Positions 36,321 to 48,799 of a stretch of DNA of 64,000 bases are shown here, piece after piece. The position numbers and the translations under genes are program-made. This stretch comes from Diospyros lotus (taxonomy: Eukaryota; Streptophyta; Magnoliopsida; Ericales; Ebenaceae): the NCBI RefSeq assembly GCF_014633365.1, contig NC_068338.1:49983716-50047715 (forward strand), read 5' to 3'. Numbering within the stretch: the first letter of the stretch is position 1; every line of letters starts with the position of its first letter. Below the pieces are notes generated by a model. That model had not been told where the DNA came from, made no database searches, and worked only from the letters and a program-made list of their open reading frames with translations.

Positions 36321-37377
36321 TGTAACATCCTGGTATCTTGAAAAATAATTAATTTTTATATTTAAAATGATTGTTTATAATTTACTAGTTATTTATGGAT
36401 TTGAGAATTTTAATAGGAGAAATTATAATTATAGTGTTCTTGTGATTGTAAGTTTGTAAAATTTTGGGGGTTTAAGTATAATTTCGAAAAATGGGAACTA
36501 AGATTAGTATATAATTAGTTGGTGCAAATATAATAGTAAAGGTGTTGGCAGCTCAGGCGGTCGGGTCTTGGGTTCGAGTCCAGGAGAGGCGCGCTAGAAT
36601 TATTTTTGGAGGCATACACGCGTGAGGCCATGAAAGCGGCCGTGCGTGGCCATGCGGAAACGGGCGCGACATGCGGGGCCATGTGTGGCACGGGCCCAGC
36701 GTGCGGAGTTAGGTTGGCTGCCAGAGCTTGCGTTGCAGAAAGAAGGACTACGTGGGCAGAATAATTCATCAAAAGAAGAATAAATGGGCAAATTAAGTAA
36801 ATAAAGAAGAATAGGTGGGCAATGATGAAACTTGAGTGGAGATTATTATATTTATACCACCTGAATCAAATTCCCTATAAATAAGAAGATTGGCAGCGTG
36901 AGGGGAAGAAGTAAGAGGTAATGTGAGCTTTAGTAGCAAGATAAGTGCAAAACATCTGAAATTAGATGAAACTCAATTTTAGTAATTTTTTCTCATCTTA
37001 TTATGTTTAATTTTTGTTAGAAGAATTTTGAGGAATAATAATTAGTAATTTCAATGTTGTAAAGAAATATTTCAAAAGAGGGCTACCAAGCTATCGTAAA
37101 CAAATTCTGCAGGAGTTAATATGTTTTTTATGCAAATTATAGTGTCATGACTTGTATGTGATGACAGGGGAACGCTTAGGCATGAGGCTATGAATTTTTG
37201 ACCGAACAAAGCTCGTGTTAGGGTCCCAAGAAAAATTATATGGGGTTACAAGAGTTTATGATGGATGAGATGGGCAGGCTTACATGCATGTTTTATTCTA
37301 TATTCTATATTTGTTATGAATTATAATTTGTTATTTTACATATTATTTTTACTGAGTCTCAGGACTCACTTCTTATA
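36321..37377 (+). mobile_element. Truncated LTR (gypsy-type) interrupted by a CACTA end
   Basis: It starts TGTAACATCC inside a satellite monomer, has a TATA-like CCTATAAATAAG near 36872, and ends abruptly at the CACTA terminus at 37378 after TGAGTCTCAGGACTCA. A tRNA-like B-box, GGTTCGAGTCC (36571-36581), follows an A-box-like GGCAGCTCAGGCGG. The 3' LTR end was not found. Confidence 0.55.
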
Positions 37378-38010
37378 CACTACAAGAAATTCAAGTTTTA
37401 GTAACAAAAGTTTTCATCGGTGACAGAGTAAGGGAAAATTTTTTTGTAAAATTAGCGACGGATCAACGATGGATTAGCGACGCAAATTAGTGACGGAATA
37501 TTATTTCGTAGCTAAAGTAATAAAAAAATTAAAAACCAAAATGTTTTAAAAATCTAGCTACGAAAATTTCATTTTGTCGCTAATTTGGCTATGGAATATT
37601 AAATCCGTCGCTAATTTTAGCAATGGAAAATTGTTCGTCGCTAAAAGTTTTAAAAAAATAATTTTTTTACGTATTTGGCGACTGAATATGGTTTCCATTG
37701 TTATTTTTAGCGACAGATTCTCCAAATCAGTCACTAAAATTTATTTTTTATTTTTTTGTTATTTAAATAAATATTAAAATTAATTTATTTATTTTAAATT
37801 TTACAAAACGGATTATTATTTCCATCGCTAAATTTTGCTACAGAATAAATTTTTGTAGTTATTTTTTAAAAAATTCAAAATAAATTTTCTAATTAGTGTC
37901 CATAGCTACATTGAAAAAATAAATAAATAATTTTAGCCCAAATCCGTCACTGATTTAGCAACAGAATATTCAAACTATCGCAAATTTTAATTTTCCTTTT
38001 ATTTTTTGAT
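37378..38010 (+). mobile_element. CACTA left terminus with subterminal CGACGGA repeats
   Basis: CACTACAAGAAATTCAAG at 37378 is a CACTA terminal inverted repeat. It is followed by about 600 bp with AGCGACGGA, CCGTCGCTAA and variants in both orientations, the same motif set as at 12640-13125. No matching right end was found in the window, so the element is truncated or its far end has been lost. What follows to about 40722 may belong to it. Confidence 0.7.
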
Positions 38011-39330
38011 TTTTTAATCAATTAATTTATAAATATTTAAACTTGGATGAATATTTAAAATTTATAAAAAAAATAAATATATTAATATATAAATATAAAA
38101 AAATTAAAATAAATTTAAAATTAAATATACATTTAAACATGAAATATAAAAAAATTAATTTTTAAAATTTAAAATTTTAATTTAAATAAATATATTAAGT
38201 TTAAAAAACATAATAATATTTTTAAATTCTAAATATATTAATTAATATATTTTATGTGCATAAAATATAAAATATATTAAATGTATGATAATTAACTATT
38301 GGTAATATTTATTAAATGTGTACAAAATTTAAACAAACACTACATTTGAAAAATAAATAAAAAGTTTAAAAATCATAATATTGTTAAAAATTTTATTATT
38401 TTAAATTTTAAAAATCACAAAAATAAAACAATATTAAGAGATTATATTATATAAAAATAAGTCTAGGGGCTATCTTGTCAGTTTCTTTTTTTTTTATAAA
38501 TAATTTTTTTTTTTGTTAAACTAAGATATGCTTACAATTTTAGTGAAACTATAATTTCACTTCAAACACAAAATTGACTTATGTATCAAAATGTTTACAG
38601 GTGATCTCATTCGCGCCCTAAACTTGTTTTTTTCTTTACAAGCCTCTTGAAAATGCCAAGAGACACTCTCTTGAATCTTCATCGAGACATTCTCTCACAT
38701 AAAACTATTCATTCAATAAATGCATTTTCTATAATTTGGATTACTATTCATTCAATAAATTGTAAGTAAGACTAACGATTTTGTACTTTTGCATTTGTAC
38801 AATTTGTATTTTAATTTCTTAAGAAGAATATTGTTTCACATATGTCTTTAAGTTTTGGACTTATGGTGTAATTAGCTTGTTCAAGATTTAAAAATTAAAG
38901 TTAATTTTTTTTCATATATTTTGAATCGATATTAAACACATACAAATTATTTTTCATTAAACATTTTTGTCCCTAATCTTATTTTTCTTATATTTTTTTT
39001 TAATGCATTAAATTATTTTTGTGACATTTTTATTTAATATTCGTTTAAATACCAAAAAATAAAAAAATAAAAAATTAATTTTAGATTTATAATATATCTA
39101 ACTTATTTATTATAATTATTAGATTTATAACATAATTATATTTTTAAATAAATATTAATTTGATGCAATAATTTAAATTATTTTATTACCATATTTTATA
39201 TTATTATTTTATTAGTTATCATAATCATACATTATTTTATTTTTATTAATTAAATAATTAATAATATTATTTCATAAATTATTTTATATTTATTTAACAA
39301 ACAAATATTTCAAAAAAAAAAACAAAAATT
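38011..39330. other. Very AT-rich stretch; no gene seen
   Basis: Mostly A/T runs with TAAATATA-type words. No frame, boundary or repeat family was recognised. It may be interior of the CACTA element that begins at 37378. Confidence 0.3.
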
Positions 39331-40722
39331 GTGGGCGAGAGATGCCCCCACCTCCTTCCCCAAATCCCCAATTTTTTTACCCTAACTGACCCCTTCTCTC
39401 TCTCTCTTTCTAAACTACTCTCCCAGTCGACTCATCCGCCGTTACCTCCACCTCCTATCATTTCCCCTGCTTCCGCCTCATGTCGTTGCTGCCTCCGCCT
39501 CCTGTCATCGCCTTTTCTTCCGCATCTGTTCGTCGCCGCCGCCTCCGTCGCTGTGAGATTCGCCTCCACCGCCTCAAAGGTATATGTATATATATATTCT
39601 ATGTGTGTGTATATGTATTCTGTGTTGAAATGTTATGGCAGTAGCAACTCGTGACTACCAAAAAGTGGGTTTTTGGTTATCTCTCTCATTGGTTATGTTA
39701 TCGTCTTTGTTCTTTTTTGTTTTTAATTATATTGCTTATTCAATTTAATTCGAATCAATCTATATTTGATATTTTTAGTTTGTCCATTTTCATTCATTTG
39801 TTGTTAGTTTGTTTATTGAGTTCAGTCTGTCTCTAAACCTTCAAACTTGGGATGATGAGAGATGTAATCATCTAGGTTGGAGTTCTTTAAATCTATTTCA
39901 TCTTGGATCTAATCACTTTAACCTATAGCCATCTCAAAGGAACATGGAAAAAGAAAAAGAAAAAAAAAAAAACTAATGATAGTCTGATACGAGAGGACTT
40001 TTGGAGTGCACTGATTTCTTTTAAAGTAGCTACCTTACAGGCTTACCTAATATTATTGGATATTTCTTAGAAGTTAAAAGGATTGCATGGTCGATGTAGT
40101 GATACAGTTTTGTTCTTTATATAAAGCCAAAAAAAGAATCTAAAAAATGAAACAATATACTAATAAATTGTTATGTGGCTACTAGTTTGGCAAATCGTTA
40201 TTGCTTCTTATGGTTCCATTTACTGATCCTATAGGAATTGTTAGCTCAAGAAAAGGCACAGGCTTCCGCATCAATTAATCAGGAGGTTGATCTTGATGAA
40301 TTGATGGATGTAAGTTGAATTTTGCATCTTCAAACATTTTCACTTATCAATGTGTATCCAAATTGCTTTACTAGGTTTGGGTCATATTAGGATCCTGAGC
40401 TGGAAAAATTGCACGCTGAAAGGATTGCCACTCTTAAGGTTAGGATTTTTCATTCTTTTTCCATATGAAAAGTTAGATATTATTAGTCTTACTAATATCA
40501 CCTTCATTCGGTTTGTTATTTAAGTTTGGAAACATCGCTGAGTTGGAAAATTTTGATTGTTTGATTTAGTTGACTCTAGAAAGAAGCTGAAAAGAGACAA
40601 ACATTGGAGAACTGAGGACATGGAGAGTACAGAGAGATTACTGAAGGGGATTTCTTAAGTGAAGTCACTGGGAGTGAAAAAGTAATATGTCACTTCTATC
40701 ATTGGGAATTCTATCGGTGCAA
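39331..40722 (+). pseudogene. Phosducin-like protein 3 (PLP3) gene fragment, 5' and 3' truncated
   Basis: Three consecutive exons read ELLAQEKAQASASINQEVD to DELMD (40235-40309), DPELEKLHAERIATLK (40391-40438) and KEAEKRQTLEN-stop-GHGEYREITEGDF to CHFYHWEFYRCK (40580-40722), with GT-AG borders. This is the N-terminal helical part and the start of the thioredoxin-fold domain of PLP3, which as known assists tubulin and CCT folding. The first coding exon and most of the thioredoxin domain are absent, and exon 3 carries an in-frame TGA just before GHGEY. A CT-rich leader-like block (39331-39590) followed by GTATATG may be the old 5'UTR exon. It lies downstream of a CACTA left end, so transposon capture is possible but unproven. 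Confidence 0.7.
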
Positions 40723-40929
40723 GTAATTTCTTCACACTTCCCCCTTCTGTTTGCACATTGCTCAAGGTTATTATAATCAAACATATTAATCTATAGTATC
40801 TTCGGAAATATATATATACATATAAATGGTTCTTGGTCCTTGAAATTATGTTGTAGCTTCTAGTATCTAGAATTATTTTTCTAGCTCCTTGTTAAATCGT
40901 TCAAGGCTTAGATCTAGTGTTCATTCATC

Positions 40930-41631
40930 ACTTTGGTAACACCAACGAATAGGGACCACAAAGCCAAAAAGAAGCCCCCAAATTGAAAGCCCAGAAAACC
41001 CCAACACCTCTCGATCGAACACAAATGAAGCTCTCTCTCCTCAAAACGATCAAAGCCACACAAAATAGGTCATCACAAAAGGTAGATCGATCACAAAGAT
41101 AGTGGTTCAAAAGCACAAAGCCAAGAAAGAAAACTTATCGAGAAATGATGATCAAAAAACCCCCTCAATAAGGCACACCCATCATCAACAAATCAGCCAA
41201 GATCACCAAGGAAAGATGAGGCCTCTCAACATGGAAAGAGGCATTGGACCGAGATGGAAACGGAGCCATGGAAAATCAGCCACAAAAGCAAAATCACGAA
41301 GGAAACAATTGGCCAAGCAAGGAAACAAGAGAAAGACTAGGGTTTGGCCACGAGAGGGAAACACCAAGAGAGAGGCCACACAATGGCCTTTATATATGTG
41401 GGCTTTAGGGTTTAGAATAGTGGGCTTCTCCCACTTGAGCAAATAGATTGAGGCTCATTTCTCCTCCAAAGTGGGATTAGGGCTTGTGGCCCAACTTCTA
41501 AAATGGACTGCCTAAAAGTAGTGACAGACCTGAGTTCTTTAATACCGGGCCGAAGCTTATAAAGATGAAACTCACTCGAAAAATCGTCACAGTCTTGGGC
41601 CGCGTTAGGAAACATAAACCCAACAGTTATA
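40930..41631 (-). mobile_element. Copia-type LTR remnant
   Basis: On the minus strand it begins TGTTGGGTTTATG at 41631 and has a TATA-like CATATATAAAGG near 41390, followed by a TC-rich leader-like stretch. The distal end near 40930 is not certain (candidate GGTGTTACCA), and I found no matching 5-bp duplication. The 114-codon frame at 41102-41446 lies inside it and is not a gene. Confidence 0.5.
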
Positions 41632-42420
41632 AAAATATAGAAAAGAATCAAACAATCATATATGGCAAAGGGATTAATCATTTTTGTAAAAAAGAAATTC
41701 AAAAGCATTTCTTATGTAGTTAAGGATTATAATAAGGTTGTGTTAAAAAAATACTCAGATTAATATGGATGGATTGAGGATCTCTTACCAATAATTTTAA
41801 ATAATTTTACAAGTCTTTAATTCTTATAATTTTATTTCCCAAATCAAAGGTTATTCAACACCTCTGACCCATGCCACGCATTGAGGGATAGCATCAATTA
41901 ACTTGTCTTTAATCAAACAATCAAGACAAACCACCACTTGTATAGTAAAAGAGAAAAAGGGTAAAAGTATACACATTCTATTTGCATTTTCATGGATAAA
42001 ATAATTAATTACAGAAAAATCTTTAAATTACCACATATACTGAATTTCTTATTTTTCAGCATTTTATCGGAATGAATGGTTTAACCCATTAAACCATCTT
42101 ACTTGCATTAACCCAATACTCACCGGACAATAATCTTTACATTAATGATCACACCCACATATATTTATTGCATAAATATTTGTTGGTTAATTAAACTGCA
42201 AGACCAGCAACTCGTCCAATCTTTATAGCAACGACTGAAATGAATAACGAAGAAGGCAATTAGAATAAAATGTCGTGACATAATATTCTTGAACGGTATA
42301 TAAAGGATTACGAGAAGTAAGGAATACTATTTGTATTTACATCAAATTTTAAGAGTATAGAACTAAGTTTATCTAAATCAACAAAAATTAAGCAATATAC
42401 AGCATCCATAACAATTATTA
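41632..42420. other. Duplication-module spacer, copy 3
   Basis: Aligns with 34100-34980 and with 19030-19340 plus 22615-23140. It is non-coding and resumes directly after the LTR remnant. Confidence 0.65.
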
Positions 42421-43610
42421 CCGCAAGTCCCAGGCATAAATTGTTTTCTTCCACTCATTTGGCACCTGTAAAACACCATAACAGTATATGAACAAAAGTT
42501 TGTCTACTAATTCATAATTCAAGATTTTTTCTACTAAAACCAGACACAGCCAAGATTGTGGGTCTTGGTTGAACGAGCACCTTATTCCACCGCCGGTGGT
42601 GGTTCTAGGTGGCCGGCGTGAATTGGATAATTTACCTGGCGAAGCCGTTTCTTCTTTGCCGCAATCACGCCAAGTACTCCGCCTTGCTCCTAGCTGCGTT
42701 CAAAAACCAAATCCATCAGCCCATTCATCGCTGGACAACAGAAACTATAATTATTAGTGAATAAAAGCGAACGTTACGGGAAGTTGAAGGCTGTGGCGGC
42801 GAGATAAGTAGAATGAAGCGACAAGCTTCTCCTTCTCGGATGTGCCTACATGATATATACACATACACATATCAAAACTAATTAATTTGGGTTAAAGAAA
42901 GAACATAAAAGATGTTGTGAAATTGAAATTTTGTTGACTGAATTTTGCGCATTCTGCTGAAACGTGGAGTCTCTCTCTTTTGCAATCCCATAAACTAATT
43001 AATTGACCAAACAAAAGGGGGAAAAAAACTAATAAGGCTTAATTAGTAGCATAAGAGTTTGAAAATGTTAATTACTTGCTTTTTCTTCTCAGCCGTTGAT
43101 TCGATCCCAACCATGCAAATGCATGGGTGACCCTACACCAGTTGATCAATGAATTGAATTGGTGAGGATAATGACATTGCAAGTGAGATCTTAACAAGAT
43201 ATAAAAACGAGCAGGTGTGCCAAGGGACAAAACACAATGCTTCTTAATCCATTTGCTAATCCCCTGTGCACAAGACTCCTCATTTTTTGACAATCTATAT
43301 TCCCTATAAAGAAAAGCACATAAAGACATCATGCACAATACAATGGTCATGAATTAACATTGTCAAATGTTAAAAACTTATTTCTTCTATATTTATCAAA
43401 AAAGAAAAATGAGAAGTACCTTCTGTTGCTCCAATCTGTAGGAAGATTTCTACTTTCTGATTGCTCCATCATGTCACTTCTGATGTAGCTATGCAACCCT
43501 AGAAAGAGCATGTTCTTTGAACAGCCCAAAAGTAGGGAAAATAATCGATAAAGCGATAAGAGCAAAGAAACGGTGAAGTTAAGTTTGTCTCTTGAGACAA
43601 TAAATATATA
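42421..43610 (-). pseudogene. Unidentified duplicated gene, copy 3, with a foreign insertion
   Basis: The first-exon frame MEQSESRNLPTDWSNRR (about 43495-43420) and second exon SKNEESCAQGISKWIKKHCV (about 43300-43160) match copies 1 and 2. The third block is shortened (CQMSGRKQF). Between exons 2 and 3, about 42556-42930 is inserted sequence with higher GC that is absent from the other copies. The copy looks non-functional. Confidence 0.45.
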
Positions 43611-43611
43611 T

Positions 43612-43805
43612 TCACTGCCAACCAATGCATGTCATACATCTAGACGTTTACATGTCAATTAGTCCGAGTTTTGCTATTGGCAACCAATGCATGTTATACA
43701 TCTAAACTTTTACGTGTCAAGTAGTCCGAGTTTAGTCGCTGACAACCAATGCATGTTATATATATAGACTTTTATGTGTCGATTAGTCCGAGTTTTGCAC
43801 AACTA
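43612..43805 (+). repeat. 62-bp tandem repeat (3 copies) upstream of copy 3
   Basis: AACCAATGCATGT landmarks at about 43620, 43682 and 43744, with GTCAAGTAGTCCGAGTTTAG between them. Same position and orientation relative to the gene as at 23922 and 35810. Confidence 0.78.
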
Positions 43806-46540
43806 AGCTCCAGTTGTAATAAAACGGTTGAAACTGACAAAAGTTTTAAAATAAAATGAGTTACTCAATTTCAAAAAATAAAATAAGAATGAAAATTAGT
43901 TGCATGAAACCTCAGCTCAAAAAGGTACGAAAAAAGTGAAGATGAAGAAAATTTTAATAAAAATCCCTAACTATACATTTTAGCAATTGATAATTAATAC
44001 ATGTTGTTCATTCAGACTTTTAGTGTTCATCGCAATAAGTAATTTGAGTCTCACATGATTTTACTTCTATTGTGACTAATACTGCTAACTGACAAAAAAA
44101 ATTATAACATAAGAATGATAAAGTTACTCAATTTAAAAAATTAAAATAATAATGAAAATTAGTTGTATGAAACCAGACTCAAAAAAAAGTGAAAAAATAA
44201 GACAGCGAATGGATTTTAATAAAATTTACTACCAATGCATTTTAGCGATTGATAATAAGTACAAATCATATATTTAGGCTTCTACATGTCAACCTCAACC
44301 ATAATGACTAATTTGAGTCCTATACAATTTTATTTCTACTGCAGTGAATAGTGCTAATTAGCAAAAAAAAAAATTATGATATAATTAAGAGTAATATAAT
44401 AAGCCACTCAATTTAGAAAAATAAAATAATAATTAAAATTAGCTATATGTAACCCGAGCTCAAAAAGGCATGAAAAATACAAGATGGAGAAGATTAATTT
44501 TAATAAAATTTTCAAACAATGCATTTTAATAAAATAAGAGCTACATTTAGGCTTTTACGTGTTAACTACAATAAGTAATTTGAGTTCTACACAAAACAAA
44601 TTAGGACATAAGAGTAATAAAATGAGTTACGTACCCAATTTAGAAAAATTAAATAAGAGTGAAAATTAGTTATATGTAACTTGGGCTCGAAAAAGTGTGA
44701 AAAATTAGGACATGGAGAAGATTTTAGTAAAATTTCCTAATGATGCATTTTGACAATTGATAATAAACACATATAATACATTTAGTCTTCTACATGTCAC
44801 TTTGATAAATAATTTGAAGCCCATTCTATTTTACTTCTACTATGGTGAATATTGCTAATCAACTAAAAAAAATTGACATAAAAGTAATAAAATGAGCTAC
44901 TCGATCAATTAGAAAACTAAAAATAAGAAAGAAAATTAATTACATGCAAACTCGTGCTCAAAAAGTCATGAAAAAATAGGAGATGAAGAATATTTTAATA
45001 AAATTTTCTAACAATGCATTTTAGCAATTGATAATGATTGCATGTCATATATTTAGGCATATACGATAATAAGTAATTTGAGTCTCGCACAATTTTACTT
45101 CTAGAGTGTGGCGAATACTGCTAATAGAAAAAAGTTTTTATGATATAAGAATTATAAAGTGAGTTACTCAATTTATGAAAATAAAATAAGAATAAAAAAT
45201 TAGTTATATGCAATACAGGCTCAAAAAGAAGTGAAAAATAAGATGTGGAGAAGATTTTAATAAAATTTCTCAACAATCCATTTTAGCAGTTGAAATTGAA
45301 TACATATCATATGTTTATGCTTCTACGTGTCAACTATAATGAGTAATTTGTGTTCTATATGATTTTACTTTCAAATAGTGCTAATCAGCAAAAAAAAAAA
45401 AATTATGACTTAACAGTAATAAAATAAGCTAATTAATTTAGAAAAATAAAATAAGAATATAAATTTGCAACTCAGGCTTAAAAAGGTGTGAAAAAATACG
45501 ACATGAAGAATATTAATTTTAATAAAATTTCCAAATAATGCATTTTAATAAAATAGGAGCTACATTTAGATATTTACGTGTTAATTGTAATAAATAATTT
45601 GAGTCTCACATGATTTTACTTTTACTATGGCAAATAAGTGTTAATTGACAAAAAAAAATTATGATGTAAGATTAATAAACTAAGCTACTCAATGTGAAAA
45701 AAAAAATACAAAAAAAATATTAGCTATATGCAAGTCGGGCTCAAAAAGGCATGAAAAAAAAAAAGCAATGGAGAAGAATTTAATTAATAAAATTTCCTAA
45801 TGATGTATTTTAACAATTGATAATGAATGCATGTCATACATTTGGCCTTTTACGTGTCACTGCGTTTGAGTCTTACACGATTTTGCTTTTATTGTGGCTA
45901 ATACTGTTAACCAACAAAAAAAAAAAATTGACACTAATAAAGTAAGCTACTCATTTAGAAAAATAAAAATAAAAATGAAAATTAAATATACGCAACTCAG
46001 GCTCAAAAAGGTGTGAAAAATAGGAGATGAGATTATTTTAATAAAATTTTCTAATGATACATTTTAGCAATTGATAATGAATGCATGTCATACATTTAGG
46101 CTTTTATGACAATATGTAATTTGAATCTCGCATGATTTTATATTTATTGTAACAAATTATGCTAATTGATAAAAAAAAATTATGACGTAAGAGTAAAAAA
46201 ATAAGCTACTCAAATTAGAAAAATAAAATAAGAATGAAAATTAATTGTATGCAACCCAGGTTCAAAAAATGTGAAAAAATAAAATATGGAGAATATTTTA
46301 ATAAAATTTCCAAATAATATATTTCAGCAGTCGATAATGAATGCATATAATGTATTTAAGCTTCTTTTCACATGCCAGCTGCAATGAGTAATTTGAGTCC
46401 TACATGATTTTATTTCTACCGTGATGAATAGTGCTAAATAGCAAAAAAATTATGACGAAAGAGTAATAAAATGAACTACTCAATTTAGAGAAATAAAATA
46501 AAATCAACAAATATATATAGAGAAGTAAAAATAACCTCAT
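43806..46540 (+). repeat. Tandem array S3 of the ~265-bp satellite
   Basis: GTTACTCAATTTA-type landmarks occur near 43858, 44122, 44405, 44625, 44893, 45163, 45428, 45683, 45937, 46204 and 46472. These are about 11 monomers of about 265 bp, all in one orientation, ending near CATATTTGGTTCAAAACATT. This is the longest uninterrupted array in the window and contains no open frame. Confidence 0.88.
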
Positions 46541-46994
46541 ATTTGGTTCAAAACATTAGGTATGTCTTAATTGATGTTTCAAATAAAATCAGAGTGCTCT
46601 GAACCCGGAATATGCAAAAAGCATTAGAAGGAAAGACCAGAACTACATGGAAATAAACTTCAAAATCTGAGCCCATTGCCATGGACAAATCGATTTCCGC
46701 CAAACTGGGGCAACCCCAATGCTTTTTTGGGCTGACCCAATAAGGGTCCAAATATATGGGCCAGACCCGAGTTTAGTTAACTTTTATGGGTAACTTTTAT
46801 TATTACCCGAGTTTAGAGAATTGCAGAAATATCCTTAAAAAGTTTAGAAATCATCAAAAGACTCGAAGCTTTGGAAACTGAAGCCCCAAAAACTTTTTTT
46901 CAAATTACCGAAAGGTTCCAAATTTTTAGAAATCAAAGAATGGACTCCAAATTTTAATTAAGATAGTTATATTACGTATTTAACAAAAAGAAAC

Positions 46995-47026
<32 letters not shown>

Positions 47027-47815
47027 GATAAGCTTTCATGTACAAGTTTTAATAATTTGTTCCACTCATATTAATATTTCATGGGTTTTGAAAATAATCA
47101 AAATATATACTTAATTACATTGAAAAATTATAAATTTTAAAATATATAGAATTAGAAATATATTTTTCGCTATAGATGAAAGAGTTTATATATATAACAT
47201 TACTGGTACATGAAATTTTTATTTTATTTTATTTTATTTTATGCTTGGTGAAAAAGGTAGTTGTTATTAATTGTTTTATGGAAAATGATTTCTTCCTTGT
47301 CAGGTGGCAACCACACATTCATGAGTTAATTATTTTTTATATTTACTTTAATGTAAATATATATAATTAATCATATTTTGTACATAAATGCTGTGACACA
47401 TTATATAGAGAAAATGAGAAAAGTAAATACATTATGATGAACAAGCTTCTTGCATTAATTAGAGAAAAATTGATTTAAGGTTAAGGAGATAATGAAGTTT
47501 GCAAGGCGTAAACTTACGGCTTGCTTGTTGTGTTATCTCATTTATTATTGTTATTCTTATTCTTATTTTTCGTTTGGTTTATTTTATTTGCTGTGCTTTT
47601 ATGAGATTAATTTTAAAAGAAAAGCGGTCACTAAAATCCAATTTGATTTTGCAATATTAGTTAATGGATTATAGAAGTTTGAAGTTATACACAGTACTAC
47701 GTACAGATGCATATATGCTATCAAATTTTGCATCATTAATTTGGGCAAAATGAATGGTTTAACTCTTAATTACAACAACCAAATAATCAGGGCTGAAAAT
47801 ATCTATCTCTAATGG
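46541..47815. other. Module spacer between satellite S3 and the intact CCCH gene
   Basis: Holds the empty sites of two LTRs (about 46545 and 46960), an (AAT)n run at about 46997-47027 and a (TTTTA)n run near 47215. Short frames (47176-47370 and 47492-47674) have no domain. Confidence 0.55.
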
Positions 47816-48535
47816 TTATTCATTCAGGAGATCAGCTATCCACCCTATATCAGGAGCATTAATCATTTGTTGCTCGGACTGGCACTGAACTCCCCTAGCC
47901 CTTTGATGATAGCCTCGCCTGATCGTCAAGCCACTTAAGCTCGCAAGAAAATCAGGGTTGTTTCCCCGCGTAGAAGTACCCTCACTTGGCCGCTGCTCTG
48001 CCACTGATGACGCCGAGGCTTCTCTTCTCTGGCGCCGACTTCTTCCCAATTCTGGTTCATCAATGGCTAAGAGTCGGCGATGCCCATTGCGGCGGTGCCT
48101 GAGCTCGGCTAGTGAGTGCGCGAAGAAACAAACCTTTCTCTCGCATGACTCACCGGCATTGCATGGGCGAGTACGGTACTTGTCGGGGTGTAGCCAGTAC
48201 TCGAAGACCCCATGAGCAAACGGGCAGGCGTCGCCCCTTATGCAATCTCCGTCCTCGCGGTAATCTGGGCAGGCCACGGCTGCGTAATTGTACCTCCGAG
48301 GGTCGCGGCGGCGAGCCCTCTCGCCGCAGTGGGCATAGGGACACTGTGTCCAGTCGTGACTCCTCGTTCTCGGACACCGCTTAATCTTAAAACCATACAT
48401 CCGAAATTCATCGGATTCGTATATGGTCCTGTCAAAGAGAGAGGGGTACCGACGAGGGTCGATCCGGGCAAGCTCCTGTTCAGAGAATTCATAGAAAGCT
48501 GGGTTGTCAGAGTTCAACATCTGCTGTGACATCAT
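47816..48535 (-). CDS. Arginine-rich tandem CCCH zinc-finger protein (RR-TZF type)
   Basis: This intronless gene encodes about 239 residues from the ATG at 48535; an upstream in-frame ATG at 48559 would add eight. Numbering from the upstream ATG, an RR motif C62-x5-H68-x4-C73-x3-H77 precedes two zinc fingers, C97-x8-C106-x5-C112-x3-H116 and C133-x5-C139-x4-C144-x3-H148. This layout and the absence of ankyrin repeats match the short plant TZF1-6 class. These proteins bind RNA, shuttle to P-bodies or stress granules and act in ABA, GA, seed or stress responses (family knowledge). The C-terminus is Arg/Ser-rich. A TATA box (TTATAAATAT, about 48768-48777 read in reverse) and a CACGTG-like ACACGTGT near 48916 lie upstream. 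It is the only complete copy of a gene duplicated in this cluster. Confidence 0.88.
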   Translation of the reverse strand: MMSQQMLNSDNPAFYEFSEQELARIDPRRYPSLFDRTIYESDEFRMYGFKIKRCPRTRSHDWTQCPYAHCGERARRRDPRRYNYAAVACPDYREDGDCIRGDACPFAHGVFEYWLHPDKYRTRPCNAGESCERKVCFFAHSLAELRHRRNGHRRLLAIDEPELGRSRRQRREASASSVAEQRPSEGTSTRGNNPDFLASLSGLTIRRGYHQRARGVQCQSEQQMINAPDIGWIADLLNE

Positions 48536-48765
48536 ATCAATATATATATACAGATACAAAGAGAGAGGAACTAAATTAAGCTTCTGGAATGAAATACTGC
48601 AAGTTAATCTACAGTCTGAGAGGAATGTGCTTAAAATGATCTCAATGCAATGGAAAGATTTCAGAAGGATCGAGTATTCAAATGGGATTGCAAAAGCTGG
48701 GAGAGAGTGATCAAAATTAATTTTGGGAGAAGAAGAGATCGAAGCAAAGAGGAGAAGCTATAGCA

Positions 48766-48780
48766 TATTTATAACGGCAG
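48766..48780 (-). promoter_or_regulatory. TATA box of the CCCH zinc-finger gene
   Basis: Read on the minus strand, GTTATAAATATGC lies about 235 bp upstream of the ATG and would leave a 5'UTR of roughly 200 nt. About 140 bp further upstream, ACACGTGT contains an ACGT core of the kind bound by bZIP factors. Confidence 0.5.
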
Positions 48781-48799
48781 AAGTAACTCGACCGGGGTT

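Noticed and set aside
41102..41446. 114-codon basic frame
   Set aside because: Lies within the copia-type LTR leader region and has no domain.
47958..48529. Plus-strand frames opposite the CCCH gene
   Set aside because: Antisense shadows. The minus-strand frame has all zinc-finger residues.
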